Source of the DNA: Lachnospiraceae bacterium
Lineage (GTDB): Bacteria; Bacillota; Clostridia; Lachnospirales; Lachnospiraceae
Direction: 5' to 3'
DNA length: 35,895 nucleotides
Assembly: GCA_910575155.1 (NCBI GenBank)
Contig: CAJTDX010000032.1
Coordinates: forward strand, 1 to 35,895
In this document: one piece after another, positions 6,750-15,580 of the stretch
Layout of the letters: the number at the start of each line of letters is the position of its first letter
How positions within the stretch are numbered: the stretch's first letter is position 1
Made by a program: the position numbers and the translations under genes
Notes under the pieces: generated by a model
Seen by the model: only the letters and a program-made list of their open reading frames with translations
What the model was told of the DNA's origin: nothing
Databases searched by the model: none

Positions 6750-8858
6750 ATGATTAAATTTGGAAAGAAAGTTGTAAAATTGCGCGTCCCAATCCTGATA
6801 ATCAGCGTGCTGCTTTTGATTCCGTCAGTATTGGGAATTGTAAACACCAGAATCAATTATGACATTTTATCTTATCTTCCCGGCGATATTGAGACCATGG
6901 AAGGACAGGATATTCTGATGGAGGAATTTAACACAGGCGCTTTTTCCATCTGCGTGGTGGAAGGCATGGAGAACAAAGATGTGTCGAAGCTGAGAGAACA
7001 GATGGAAGAGGTTCCTCATGTTAAGACCGTGATCTGGTACGATTCCGTGGCAGATTTGTCAGTTCCCATGGAAATACTTCCGGAAGACGTCAGAGGGAAA
7101 TTTGTAAAAGGCGAAGATACCATGATCGCAGTGATGTATGATTCTTCCATGTCGTCGGATGAAACCATGGAGGCGGTCAAGAAGATCCGCAGCCTGGCAG
7201 GACAGCAATGCTTCGTCAGCGGAATGTCGGCAGTGGTCACAGATATCAAGGATATCTGCAATCAGGAAATGACAGCGTATGTGGCGATTGCCGGGGCGCT
7301 CTCCTGTGTGATTCTTGCACTGACCATGGATTCTTTTCTGGCTCCGGTATTTTTCCTTATAAGCATCGGCATGGCGATTCTCTATAATCTGGGAAGCAAT
7401 GTGCTGTCTGGAGAAATCTGTTATATTACCCAGGCGCTGGCAGCCGTTTTACAGTTGGGAGTGACCATGGATTATTCCATTTTCCTGTGGCACAGTTATG
7501 AAGAAAATCAGGAACGCTTTCCGGGTGATAAAAAACGTGCCATGTCCCATGCCATTTCCAACACCCTGGGATCTGTGCTGAGCAGTTCCACAACTACGGT
7601 GGCAGGATTTGTGGCGTTGTGTTTTATGACCTTTACCCTGGGCATGGATCTAGGAATTGTAATGGCAAAGGGAGTTCTTCTCGGCGTAGTGAGCTGTGTG
7701 ACCGTACTTCCATCCATGCTGCTGGTGTTTGATCGTCCTGTTTCAAAGACGAAACACCGCCCTATGATTCCGGATTTGGGACGGATTGCCCCCTTTGTAG
7801 TCAGACATTATAAGGCGTTTGCGGTACTGTTTTTGCTGGTGTTAGGCCCGGCGGTATATGGATATACGCACACAGGCGTTTATTATGACCTCGCAGGAAC
7901 TTTGCCAAAAGACTTGCCGAGTATCCAGGCAAATGAGAAACTGAATGAAAATTTTCAGATGAACACCACGCATATTCTGCTGCTGGACAGTCAATTATCT
8001 CAGAAAGAAGCCGGGATGATGAAGAACGAAATGGAGGCGGTGGACGGCGTATCGTCGATCCTGGGAATAGAATCTCTGGTAGGGCCTGCGGTTCCTCTGG
8101 ATATGATTCCGGAGGAAGTAAAGGAAAAGTTAATGACGGACAATTATCAGATGATGATGATCAGTTCAGAGTACAAGATTGCCTCTGACGAGGTCAATCG
8201 TCAGATTACGGAACTGAATGCCGTGCTCAAAAAATATGATTCACAGGGAATGCTGATTGGAGAGGCGCCCTGTACCAAGGATCTGATTAATATTACAGAC
8301 AAGGATTTTAAAGTAGTAAGCGTGGTTTCCATTCTGGCAGTATTTGTGATTATCCTGCTTACATTTAAATCCATTTCCATTCCGATTATTCTGGTATCGG
8401 TGATAGAATTTGCAATTTTTATCAATATGGGTATTCCGGCATACACGGGCACGGTGCTCCCCTTTATTGCGTCTGTGGTAATCGGAACGATTCAGTTGGG
8501 AGCAACCGTGGATTATGCGATACTGATGACGACGCGTTACCGGAAAGAGCGCAGTAATGGAGCGGACAAAGCCGGGGCCATTACCATTGCCTTGAGCACG
8601 TCGGTCTCTTCTGTTGTGGGAAGCGCCCTGAGTTTCTTTGCCGCAACTGTAGGCGTGGCGTTTTATTCAAGAATAGATATGATTGGCGCATTATGTACCC
8701 TGATGTCGCGGGGAGCCATTATCAGTATGTTTGTGGCGGTTTTCATTCTTCCGGCGATGTTTATGGTATTTGACGGCCTCATCTGCGCAACCAGCAGGAA
8801 TTTCGGGCCGCAGAAGCAGAAAAAAGTAAAGACGGAACAGATAAAGACAGTTTCATAA
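6750..8858 (+). CDS. MMPL/RND family exporter
   Basis: A 702-residue membrane protein of the MMPL branch of the RND superfamily, which move lipids, drugs or other hydrophobic cargo using the ion gradient. It shows the duplicated RND plan: helix 1 (LRVPILIISVLLLIPSVLG), a large outer loop, helices 2-6 with LGVTMDYSIFLWHSY, then helix 7, a second loop, and helices 8-12 with LGATVDYAILMTTRYR. The aspartates in the two MDYSIF and VDYAIL segments are typical proton-relay residues of MMPL proteins. The ATG at 6714 has no ribosome binding site and lies upstream of the predicted transcription start; the ATG at 6750 follows AAGGAG by 9 nt. It is followed after 18 nt by an exported heptad-repeat protein, a common partner arrangement in Firmicutes. 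The cargo is unknown. Confidence 0.88.
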   Translation: MIKFGKKVVKLRVPILIISVLLLIPSVLGIVNTRINYDILSYLPGDIETMEGQDILMEEFNTGAFSICVVEGMENKDVSKLREQMEEVPHVKTVIWYDSVADLSVPMEILPEDVRGKFVKGEDTMIAVMYDSSMSSDETMEAVKKIRSLAGQQCFVSGMSAVVTDIKDICNQEMTAYVAIAGALSCVILALTMDSFLAPVFFLISIGMAILYNLGSNVLSGEICYITQALAAVLQLGVTMDYSIFLWHSYEENQERFPGDKKRAMSHAISNTLGSVLSSSTTTVAGFVALCFMTFTLGMDLGIVMAKGVLLGVVSCVTVLPSMLLVFDRPVSKTKHRPMIPDLGRIAPFVVRHYKAFAVLFLLVLGPAVYGYTHTGVYYDLAGTLPKDLPSIQANEKLNENFQMNTTHILLLDSQLSQKEAGMMKNEMEAVDGVSSILGIESLVGPAVPLDMIPEEVKEKLMTDNYQMMMISSEYKIASDEVNRQITELNAVLKKYDSQGMLIGEAPCTKDLINITDKDFKVVSVVSILAVFVIILLTFKSISIPIILVSVIEFAIFINMGIPAYTGTVLPFIASVVIGTIQLGATVDYAILMTTRYRKERSNGADKAGAITIALSTSVSSVVGSALSFFAATVGVAFYSRIDMIGALCTLMSRGAIISMFVAVFILPAMFMVFDGLICATSRNFGPQKQKKVKTEQIKTVS

Positions 8859-8876
8859 GATCAGGAGGTTATCACA

Positions 8877-11369
8877 ATGAAAAATTTAGAATTAAAGAAA
8901 AAATTTCAGAATAAATATATGATCCGCATGGCGGCGGGAGCGCTTACCGTTGCAGTGTTAGGAAGCGGAACAGGAATGGCGTACACGGTTCATGCCGAGA
9001 AAAAAGGGAAAGAGGTAAAGGAATCTGAAAAAAGCAAGGCGGATAAAAAGGAAATCAAAGAGACGCTGGAAAAGGTTCTTTCTGTTTCCGGGGAAGAAGA
9101 GGAGGCTGGAAAAGAGGAAACGGTTTACGTAGTGGCAGAAGCGGACGGCACGGCAAAAGATATCATTGTCAGTGAATGGCTGAAAAATAAAGATAAATCC
9201 GCTTCACTGGAGGACGCTTCTGATTTAAAAGAGATTGAAAATGTAAAAGGCGAAGAGACATTTGCACAAAATGGGGATAAAATTACCTGGCAGGCAGACG
9301 GAAAAGATATTTATTATCAGGGAACCACAGACAAAGAACTGCCGATTACAGAGAAAGTTACTTATTTTCTGGATGGAAAGGAACTCTCTCCGGAGGAAAT
9401 GGCGGGAAAAAGCGGGAAAGTTACCATTCGTTTCGACTATACCAACCATGAAAAAACCACGCAGATCACAGAGGGAGAAGCACATGAAGTATACGTACCC
9501 TTTACCGTATTGACGGGAATGATTTTGCCCGAAGACTATACCAATGTGGAAATTACCAATGGCAAGGTGATTTCTGACGGCAACAGAAAGGTCGCTGTGG
9601 GGCTGGCAATGCCAGGTCTGAAGGAAAGCCTTGAACTGGACGAAGAAGATCTGGAAGACGGCCTGAAAATTCCCGATTATGTGGAGTTAACAGCAGAGGT
9701 GGAGAATTTTTCTCTGGAAATGACCATGACAGTTGTCATGAATGATCTGCCGGGTGGCAGCGATCTGAGCGCAGCCTTTGATTTGACAGGGCTTGAGGAA
9801 GATCTGGAAACTCTGACAGATGCTTCCGGACAGTTGGCGGAGGGAAGCAAAGAGCTGTCGGAAGGGCTGGGAACGTTAAAAAACAGCATGAAAGAATTTG
9901 CCGCGGGCGTCAATACCTTAAACAGCGGCATACACAGTTATACCGATGGAGCGTCCCGGTTAAATGACGGGATCCGTACGCTTTCCGGATCTTCCGGTAC
10001 GCTGGTAAATGGCGTAACTGCTTTAAACAGCAGCGCGGCCACATTGAATAACGGCGTGGCGCAGTTAGATCAGACGCTCAAAGCAGGGATGACGGATCAG
10101 GAGAAGGCAGGGCTGCTCAAACAGACAGACGCGGCGATTGACAGTTCATTCAAAAGCCAGGGGAAGGCGATTCAGCAGCAGGCGTCCTCTGCATTTTATA
10201 ACAGCCTTGCAGGAAACCAGGCTGCAAAGGATCAGGTGTCTGCCGGACTGGGGGTTTATACACAGGGAGTTCTCGATTCTGTGTTAGAAACGGCATATTC
10301 CGGCGTTGCCAAAGATATCGCCAAAAAAGATAAGATGGCGGAATCAAAACCACAGGTTGTACAGGCGGTAACTCAGGCAGTCGTACAGCAGGTGACGCGG
10401 CAGGTAACTTCAGGCGTGACAGCCGCGGCGGTTCAGCAGCAGTCAGCCGCTCTGGCGGAACAAACTGGCGGCGTATTAAACGCTGAAGCGGTGGCTTCGG
10501 TTTGTACGGCAGTAAATCAGGCGGTCAACACGGAAGGATCGGAGGCGCAGCAGCAGATTAATGCGCTGGTTGCCCAGCAGGATATCAACGGCATGGTGGC
10601 GGCGAATGTAAACAGCCAGATGGCGCAAATTGAACAGCAGATTGACGCAGCGCTGGCGTCCGGGGAAGGCCAGGCGCAGCTCAAAGCGACCGTGGATGTG
10701 CTGGTAAATCAGACGGTAAGCGCAGCTATGGCAAACGAAACATTGAAAGCCGGCATGAACAGTACGGCAGACCAGATTGTCTCCAAAATAGCAGACGGGG
10801 CGAAAGATTCCGTAGGAGCGGCAGTGGCGGATACGGCTAAAACAGCAGCCAAAACAGCCGCGGAGTCTGCAGCTCTTACTGCGGTGGATGGAACGAAAGC
10901 GCAGATTTCGGCGGCGATTAATGCGCAGGATGCAGAAAGCGGCTACAGTCTGGTATCTGGTATGCAGGCGTTAAGCCAGGGTACGCAGGCCATGAATGAC
11001 AGTATGCCGGCGCTGACAAACGGCATTGACCAGCTTACCAATGGAGCAGCAGAACTGGTCTCCAATAATGGCGCGCTGACAGAGGGAGCTTCAAAGCTTT
11101 CCGGAGCCGCGTCTTTGGTAGAAGAAGGAGTGGAGAAACTGGACGACGGTTCCAGAGATCTGATGGAAGGTATGATACAGTTTGACGAAGAGGGAATCCA
11201 GAAACTGGCGGACGCTTATGACGGAGATGTGAAGGAGCTTTTGCATAAACTGGAGTCAGTGGCAAAGGCAGGAAAAGAATATCAGACATTCAGCAAAGTG
11301 GCGGACGGCACGAAGGGATCGGTAAAATTCATTTTCCGTACAGAGGCAGTCAAAGCAGACCAGCAGTAG
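8877..11369 (+). CDS. Exported heptad-repeat protein, partner of the MMPL exporter
   Basis: An 830-residue exported protein. It has a positively charged start, a hydrophobic stretch at about 17-35 and a plausible signal peptidase site after VHA near residue 40, then a Lys/Glu-rich linker. A beta-rich region follows (about 85-290). Two blocks of LxxG-type heptads (such as LAEGSKELSEGLGTL and LTNGIDQLTNGAAEL) at about 315-400 and 700-770 flank a long Ala/Gln/Val-rich helical middle. Such repeats occur in YhgE/Pip-type and other MMPL-associated proteins and suggest a long coiled-coil rod. No C-terminal membrane anchor is seen. AGGAGG lies 8 nt ahead of the start. The role is not known; a periplasm-like spanning partner or wall-facing tether for the exporter is a guess. 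Confidence 0.75.
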   Translation: MKNLELKKKFQNKYMIRMAAGALTVAVLGSGTGMAYTVHAEKKGKEVKESEKSKADKKEIKETLEKVLSVSGEEEEAGKEETVYVVAEADGTAKDIIVSEWLKNKDKSASLEDASDLKEIENVKGEETFAQNGDKITWQADGKDIYYQGTTDKELPITEKVTYFLDGKELSPEEMAGKSGKVTIRFDYTNHEKTTQITEGEAHEVYVPFTVLTGMILPEDYTNVEITNGKVISDGNRKVAVGLAMPGLKESLELDEEDLEDGLKIPDYVELTAEVENFSLEMTMTVVMNDLPGGSDLSAAFDLTGLEEDLETLTDASGQLAEGSKELSEGLGTLKNSMKEFAAGVNTLNSGIHSYTDGASRLNDGIRTLSGSSGTLVNGVTALNSSAATLNNGVAQLDQTLKAGMTDQEKAGLLKQTDAAIDSSFKSQGKAIQQQASSAFYNSLAGNQAAKDQVSAGLGVYTQGVLDSVLETAYSGVAKDIAKKDKMAESKPQVVQAVTQAVVQQVTRQVTSGVTAAAVQQQSAALAEQTGGVLNAEAVASVCTAVNQAVNTEGSEAQQQINALVAQQDINGMVAANVNSQMAQIEQQIDAALASGEGQAQLKATVDVLVNQTVSAAMANETLKAGMNSTADQIVSKIADGAKDSVGAAVADTAKTAAKTAAESAALTAVDGTKAQISAAINAQDAESGYSLVSGMQALSQGTQAMNDSMPALTNGIDQLTNGAAELVSNNGALTEGASKLSGAASLVEEGVEKLDDGSRDLMEGMIQFDEEGIQKLADAYDGDVKELLHKLESVAKAGKEYQTFSKVADGTKGSVKFIFRTEAVKADQQ

Positions 11370-11420
11370 AAGCAGGTTTCTGACTGTGAAACAATTTGTG
11401 TTCCTGTAAATTTCATATAC

Positions 11421-11449
11421 TTGACAAATATCCGAAAACGGACTATATT
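11421..11449 (+). promoter_or_regulatory. Promoter of the marR-MATE operon
   Basis: TTGACA, 17 nt, TATATT. The spacer contains the first of two palindromic operator candidates, so repression by occlusion is expected. Confidence 0.85.
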
Positions 11450-11469
11450 AGAAACAGTCCGTTTTCGGA
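11431..11469. promoter_or_regulatory. Twin palindromic operators, also a possible terminator
   Basis: TCCGAAAACGGA at 11431-11442 and TCCGTTTTCGGA at 11458-11469 are each dyads (TCCG-N4-CGGA). Together they also form a 13-bp inverted repeat with a 13-nt loop followed by TGTTTTTGTTT. The two dyads are 27 bp apart centre to centre, one between -35 and -10 and one over the start point. MarR dimers typically bind such sites. For transcripts arriving from upstream the whole structure would act as a terminator. Confidence 0.7.
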
Positions 11470-11521
11470 TGTTTTTGTTTGTTAACATGAAAAATAATGA
11501 CTGTATGGAGGATGTGTCGGC

Positions 11522-11974
11522 ATGAGAGATGATAAAACTGTAAAACGGTTAACCCAATATAATGAGATTATGAAGGAAAATGACGATATTTACCGGGGAT
11601 TTGCAAAAGAGATGGGATTGTCTGAATGTGCTTTCTGGATTTTATATATTCTGCGCACGGAGGATACGGCTCCTGTGCAGAGCGCAATATGCGCCTGGCT
11701 GTACGAGCCGAAGCAGACGGTTAATTCCGCATTAAAAAAGATGGAAGCGGAGGGGTATATTGACCTGGCGCCCGGAAGCGACCGCAGAAGTAAGGTGATT
11801 TTACTTACGGAACAAGGAATCCGTCTCTGCGAGAAGACGGTGGACAAGATGATTGAGATGGAGCTTGACGCTTTAGGCGGGATGACGGAGCAAGAGCAGG
11901 GAGCGATTATAAGGCTCTTTCGCAAGTATACGGATTTGCTAAAAACATTATATAGGAATAGAATGGATCACTGA
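11522..11974 (+). CDS. MarR family transcriptional regulator
   Basis: A 150-residue winged-helix regulator. The recognition region is QTVNSALKKMEAEGYI and the wing APGSDRRSKVILLTEQG carries the usual Asp-Arg-Arg of MarR proteins. Long helices at both ends form the dimer interface. The ATG follows GGAGG by 10 nt. It is first in an operon with a MATE exporter 35 nt downstream, and its promoter is covered by two matching palindromes, so it probably represses itself and the exporter until a ligand binds. The ligand is unknown. Confidence 0.9.
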   Translation: MRDDKTVKRLTQYNEIMKENDDIYRGFAKEMGLSECAFWILYILRTEDTAPVQSAICAWLYEPKQTVNSALKKMEAEGYIDLAPGSDRRSKVILLTEQGIRLCEKTVDKMIEMELDALGGMTEQEQGAIIRLFRKYTDLLKTLYRNRMDH

Positions 11975-12009
11975 GAAAAGACTGATTTTTAAGAAAGAAG
12001 GAGAAGAAA

Positions 12010-13341
12010 ATGAATATACAATTATCGGAACATTTCACTTACAAAAAGCTGTTTCGTTTTTGCCTGCCTACGATCGCGATGATGTTGTGTACCTCCCTTT
12101 ACAGTATTGTCGATGGATATTTTGTTTCCAATTACGTGGGAAAAACAGCATTTGCGGCAGTGAACCTGATCATGCCGGTGCTTATGATATTCGGATGCTT
12201 TGGGTTTATGATCGGTACGGGCGGGAGCGCGCTGGTTGGAAAGACTCTGGGAGAGGGAAAACGGGAAACGGCAAACCGCTATTTTACAATGATGATATAT
12301 CTGACCTTGATTTTGGGAGTGGTTCTGTCCGTCATTGGCGTCGTATTTATGCGCCCGATTGCGTATATGCTGGGAGCGACAGAGGCGATGATGGAGGACT
12401 GCGTATTATACGGCAGGATTATGAATGGTCTGAATACGGCCTTTATGCTGCAGTTTTTGTTCCAGAGTTTTTTTGTCACGGCAGAAAAACCTCAGCTTGG
12501 CTTTCTGGCAACGGTGGCGGCAGGCGTTACCAACGTCATCCTCGACGCTTTGTTTATTGCAGTTTTTCACTGGGGCATTGCCGGAGCAGCCTGGGCGTCC
12601 GTGATTGGCCAGTGTATCGGCGGCGTGCTGCCGCTGATTTATTTCCTGTGTCCGAACAGCAGTCTGCTGCGTGTTCAAAAAACGGCCGTAGATCTGTCCG
12701 TTCTGCTGAAAGCGTGTTTCAATGGGGCGTCGGAGCTGATGACCAATATTTCCACGTCCCTGGTAGGCATCCTGTATAATTTTCAGTTAATCAGGTATGC
12801 GGGAGAAAATGGTGTGGCAGCTTACGGAGTGGTCATGTACACGCAGTTTGTATTTGCAGCCGCTTTTCTGGGCTATACCATTGGAACGGGTCCCATTGTC
12901 AGCTATCACTACGGCGCCGGGAATCACGGGGAGCTGAAAAACATGCTCAAAAAAAGTATGATGATCGTCTTTGGGGCGGGAGTGGTTATGCTGATTGCGG
13001 CGTATGTGCTGGCAGCGCCTCTTGCTGATATTTTTGTGGGATATGATAAAGAATTGTTTGAGATTACCAGAAATGCGCTTTCGATCTATGCATGTTCCTT
13101 CGTGGTGTACGGCGTCAACGTATTTGCGTCCTCCTTTTTTACAGCTCTGAACAATGGGGGCGTATCAGCGGCAATCTCCTTTTTGCGCACGCTGGTATTC
13201 CAGACCACTGCCGTACTGGGCCTGCCGTTTCTGCTGGGACTGGATGGAATCTGGTGGGCGGTTACAGCGGCGGAAATTCTGGCGCTTATGGTATCGGCGG
13301 CGTTTATCATTGCAAAGAGAAAGCAATATCATTATCTGTGA
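12010..13341 (+). CDS. MATE family efflux transporter
   Basis: A 443-residue membrane protein with twelve predicted helices in two similar halves, as in MATE (NorM/MepA/DinF type) exporters that expel cationic drugs or metabolites in exchange for Na+ or H+. Matching features include an opening of the type FRFCLPTIAMMLCTSLYSIVDGYFV, a GTGGSALVGKTLGEGK segment after helix 2, and a second-half GTGPIVSYHYGAGN. AAGGAG lies 6 nt before the start. Control by the preceding MarR gene is likely, an arrangement like that of MepR-MepA, though the overall resemblance does not fix the substrate. Confidence 0.9.
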   Translation: MNIQLSEHFTYKKLFRFCLPTIAMMLCTSLYSIVDGYFVSNYVGKTAFAAVNLIMPVLMIFGCFGFMIGTGGSALVGKTLGEGKRETANRYFTMMIYLTLILGVVLSVIGVVFMRPIAYMLGATEAMMEDCVLYGRIMNGLNTAFMLQFLFQSFFVTAEKPQLGFLATVAAGVTNVILDALFIAVFHWGIAGAAWASVIGQCIGGVLPLIYFLCPNSSLLRVQKTAVDLSVLLKACFNGASELMTNISTSLVGILYNFQLIRYAGENGVAAYGVVMYTQFVFAAAFLGYTIGTGPIVSYHYGAGNHGELKNMLKKSMMIVFGAGVVMLIAAYVLAAPLADIFVGYDKELFEITRNALSIYACSFVVYGVNVFASSFFTALNNGGVSAAISFLRTLVFQTTAVLGLPFLLGLDGIWWAVTAAEILALMVSAAFIIAKRKQYHYL

Positions 13342-13433
13342 TGCAAAAGGCGGGGGATTATGCGGCAATAAGACTTCTTTAAACGAAAGTAATTGACATA
13401 TTTTTCTGACTGGAGTAGATTAAAAGGACAGAG

Positions 13434-13715
13434 CTACTCCCGGATATGGTCCAGTCCCTGGGCGATTATCGTTAGTACATGGGAATCCAGCAGGGAATAA
13501 TAGATGGTTTTGCCTTCACGGCGGTTCTTTACCAGACGGTTCTGTTTGAGGATGCTGAGCTGATGGGAAATGGCGCTTTGGGACATCCCCAGTTCCTTTG
13601 CAATGTCAAAGACGCATTTTTCCTTATCTACCAGCGCATACAGAATCTGCAGCCGGGTAGGGGTTCCAAATATTTTAAATAATTCTGCCAATTGTTCAAA
13701 TTCATTTTGATTCAT
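13434..13715 (-). CDS. ArsR/SmtB family zinc-sensor-like repressor
   Basis: A 93-residue winged-helix repressor. The helix-turn-helix is LGMSQSAISHQLSILKQNRLV. The last 17 residues carry a complete alpha-5 metal site of the SmtB/CzrA kind, Asp77-x-His79-x10-His90-x2-Glu93, which binds zinc (or cobalt) across the dimer; the protein ends exactly at that Glu. The alpha-3 cysteine site of arsenic or cadmium sensors is not present in full. A longer reading frame begins at 13766, but the ATG at 13715 follows AAGAAGG by 7 nt and is preferred. No metal exporter is adjacent, so its targets besides itself are not visible here. Confidence 0.85.
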   Translation of the reverse strand: MNQNEFEQLAELFKIFGTPTRLQILYALVDKEKCVFDIAKELGMSQSAISHQLSILKQNRLVKNRREGKTIYYSLLDSHVLTIIAQGLDHIRE

Positions 13716-13774
13716 AAAAAGACCTTCTTTTTCAGACTGAGAGTATTGTATTGTTTTTACATCCACGAATTAAA

Positions 13775-13796
13775 ATGAACGGATTCTCATGTTCAT
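13775..13796. promoter_or_regulatory. Candidate ArsR operator
   Basis: ATGAAC and GTTCAT form an inverted repeat with a 10-nt spacer in the gap between the ArsR gene and the divergent radical SAM gene. TGAAC/GTTCA half-sites resemble those of CzrA/SmtB operators, although the spacing differs from the classical site. Confidence 0.4.
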
Positions 13797-13858
13797 GGAG
13801 TTTTTCGTAATTACAAAATACCATAGAAAGGGAAAACTGTCAAAAAGATAATGAGCTT

Positions 13859-15580
13859 ATGAACATATTATTGATCGCTGTAAATGCCAAATACATTCAT
13901 TCCAATCTTGCCGTCTACAGTTTAAAAGCGTATGCAGAAGAGTACCGGCAGCAGATCCGCATTGCAGAGTATACCATTAATCACCGTCTGGAATTTATTT
14001 TACAGGAAATCTATAAGCAGAAGCCGGATGTATTGTGTTTTTCCTGTTATATCTGGAATTTCCGGTATGTGAGGGAATTGATCGTGGAACTGAAAAAGCT
14101 GCTGCCAGACGTTCCTGTCTGGGCAGGGGGACCGGAGGTGTCTTATGAGCCGGAAATTTTTTTAAAGTGTTATCCTGCCGACGGGGTAATGGTGGGAGAA
14201 GGGGAAGCCACCTTCCGGGAATTGTGCCGGTTTTATATAGAAGAAAAAGAGAGAAGCAGCCTCACGCAGATTTCAGGTTTGGTTTTGCGGTCAGAAGAGG
14301 GAGAGCTGGTGCGGACAGCGGCAAGAGAACCTCTGGATCTGGACCGGATCCCGTTTGTGTATGAGGATTTGGAAACGTTTCAGAACCGCATCCTCTATTA
14401 TGAGAGCAGCCGCGGCTGTCCGTTTTCCTGCAGTTATTGTCTTTCTTCCATAGAAAAATGTCTGCGTTTCCGCTCTCTGGATCTGGTAAAGCAGGAATTG
14501 CAGTTTTTCCTGGAACAGCGGGCGCCGCAGGTAAAGTTTGTGGACCGGACGTTCAACTGCAATCATCAACATGCCATGGAAATCTGGCGGTATTTAAAAG
14601 AGCATGATAACGGAGTGACAAATTTTCATTTTGAGATTGCGGCAGATTTGCTGACGGACGAAGAGATTGCTTTGATCGCGTCTATGAGGCCGGGACTCAT
14701 TCAGCTTGAAATCGGGGTGCAGTCCACGCATATGCACACAATAGAAGAAATTCACCGCACGATGGATCTGGAGCGGCTGACAGAGGCGGTATGCCGTCTG
14801 AAAGAGGCGGGAACGGTACACCAGCATCTGGATTTGATTGCAGGTTTGCCCAAAGAGAATTTCTCCATGTTTGCAGAATCTTTCCGTCAGGTATATGCCA
14901 TGAAGCCGGAACAGCTTCAACTGGGGTTTCTCAAGGTGCTGAAAGGTTCTTATATGTATGAATATCAGAACGAATATGGACTGCTGTACCAGGAACATCC
15001 TCCCTATGAGGTCATGGCGACAAACTGGCTGTCTTATGAAGAAATTCTGAAAATCAAACTGGCAGAAGAAATGCTGGAGGTCTATTATAACAGCGGGCAG
15101 TTTGAACTGACCATGAAAGTCCTGGAATTAACGGAGGAAAATCCCTTTTTTCTGTTTTTACATTTGGGAGAATACTATGAGGAGCATGGCTGGCTGGCAA
15201 TGAGCCATTCCCGAATCCGCCGCTGTGAAATTCTGTTGGATTATGTGCGGGAAAAAGACGCCGCAAACCGCGGGCTGTACCAGGAAACGCTGACGTTTGA
15301 CCTGTATTACCGGGAAAATATGAAGAGCCGGCCCGGATGGGCGCCGGATCTCTCGCAATTTAAGGAATTATCGAGAAAATATTGTAAAAAAGGAAAATTG
15401 ACGCATCTGGAACCATTTTGGTACGATATGGAAATAATACAGAAGAATAAGACGCTGACCGGTTATCCGCAGAAGAAAAAAGAACCGTGTTTCTATCTCT
15501 TTTCTTATGAGCGGCGCAGCTGTCTGACAGGACAGGCAGGGGTACGGCTCGTCAGCGATGGAGGAACGCATGTTAAATGA
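13859..15580 (+). CDS. B12-binding radical SAM protein (DUF4080 type)
   Basis: A 573-residue protein with an N-terminal cobalamin-binding-like Rossmann domain (about 1-130, with the PDVLCFSCYIWN segment), a radical SAM domain (about 175-400) with the iron-sulfur ligands Cys187-x3-Cys191-x2-Cys194, and a C-terminal domain of about 160 residues as in DUF4080 proteins. Such enzymes make a 5'-deoxyadenosyl radical and often transfer methyl groups; the substrate here is unknown. The start MNILLIAVNAKYIHSN is the family's usual N-terminus, but the ribosome binding site is weak (GAG 4 nt ahead). The end overlaps the exonuclease gene by 11 bp, so the two are translated together. Confidence 0.85.
   Translation: MNILLIAVNAKYIHSNLAVYSLKAYAEEYRQQIRIAEYTINHRLEFILQEIYKQKPDVLCFSCYIWNFRYVRELIVELKKLLPDVPVWAGGPEVSYEPEIFLKCYPADGVMVGEGEATFRELCRFYIEEKERSSLTQISGLVLRSEEGELVRTAAREPLDLDRIPFVYEDLETFQNRILYYESSRGCPFSCSYCLSSIEKCLRFRSLDLVKQELQFFLEQRAPQVKFVDRTFNCNHQHAMEIWRYLKEHDNGVTNFHFEIAADLLTDEEIALIASMRPGLIQLEIGVQSTHMHTIEEIHRTMDLERLTEAVCRLKEAGTVHQHLDLIAGLPKENFSMFAESFRQVYAMKPEQLQLGFLKVLKGSYMYEYQNEYGLLYQEHPPYEVMATNWLSYEEILKIKLAEEMLEVYYNSGQFELTMKVLELTEENPFFLFLHLGEYYEEHGWLAMSHSRIRRCEILLDYVREKDAANRGLYQETLTFDLYYRENMKSRPGWAPDLSQFKELSRKYCKKGKLTHLEPFWYDMEIIQKNKTLTGYPQKKKEPCFYLFSYERRSCLTGQAGVRLVSDGGTHVK

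Noticed and set aside
12060-12779. 239-residue frame inside the MATE gene
   Set aside because: A shifted-frame shadow with no family match; the MATE frame is intact.
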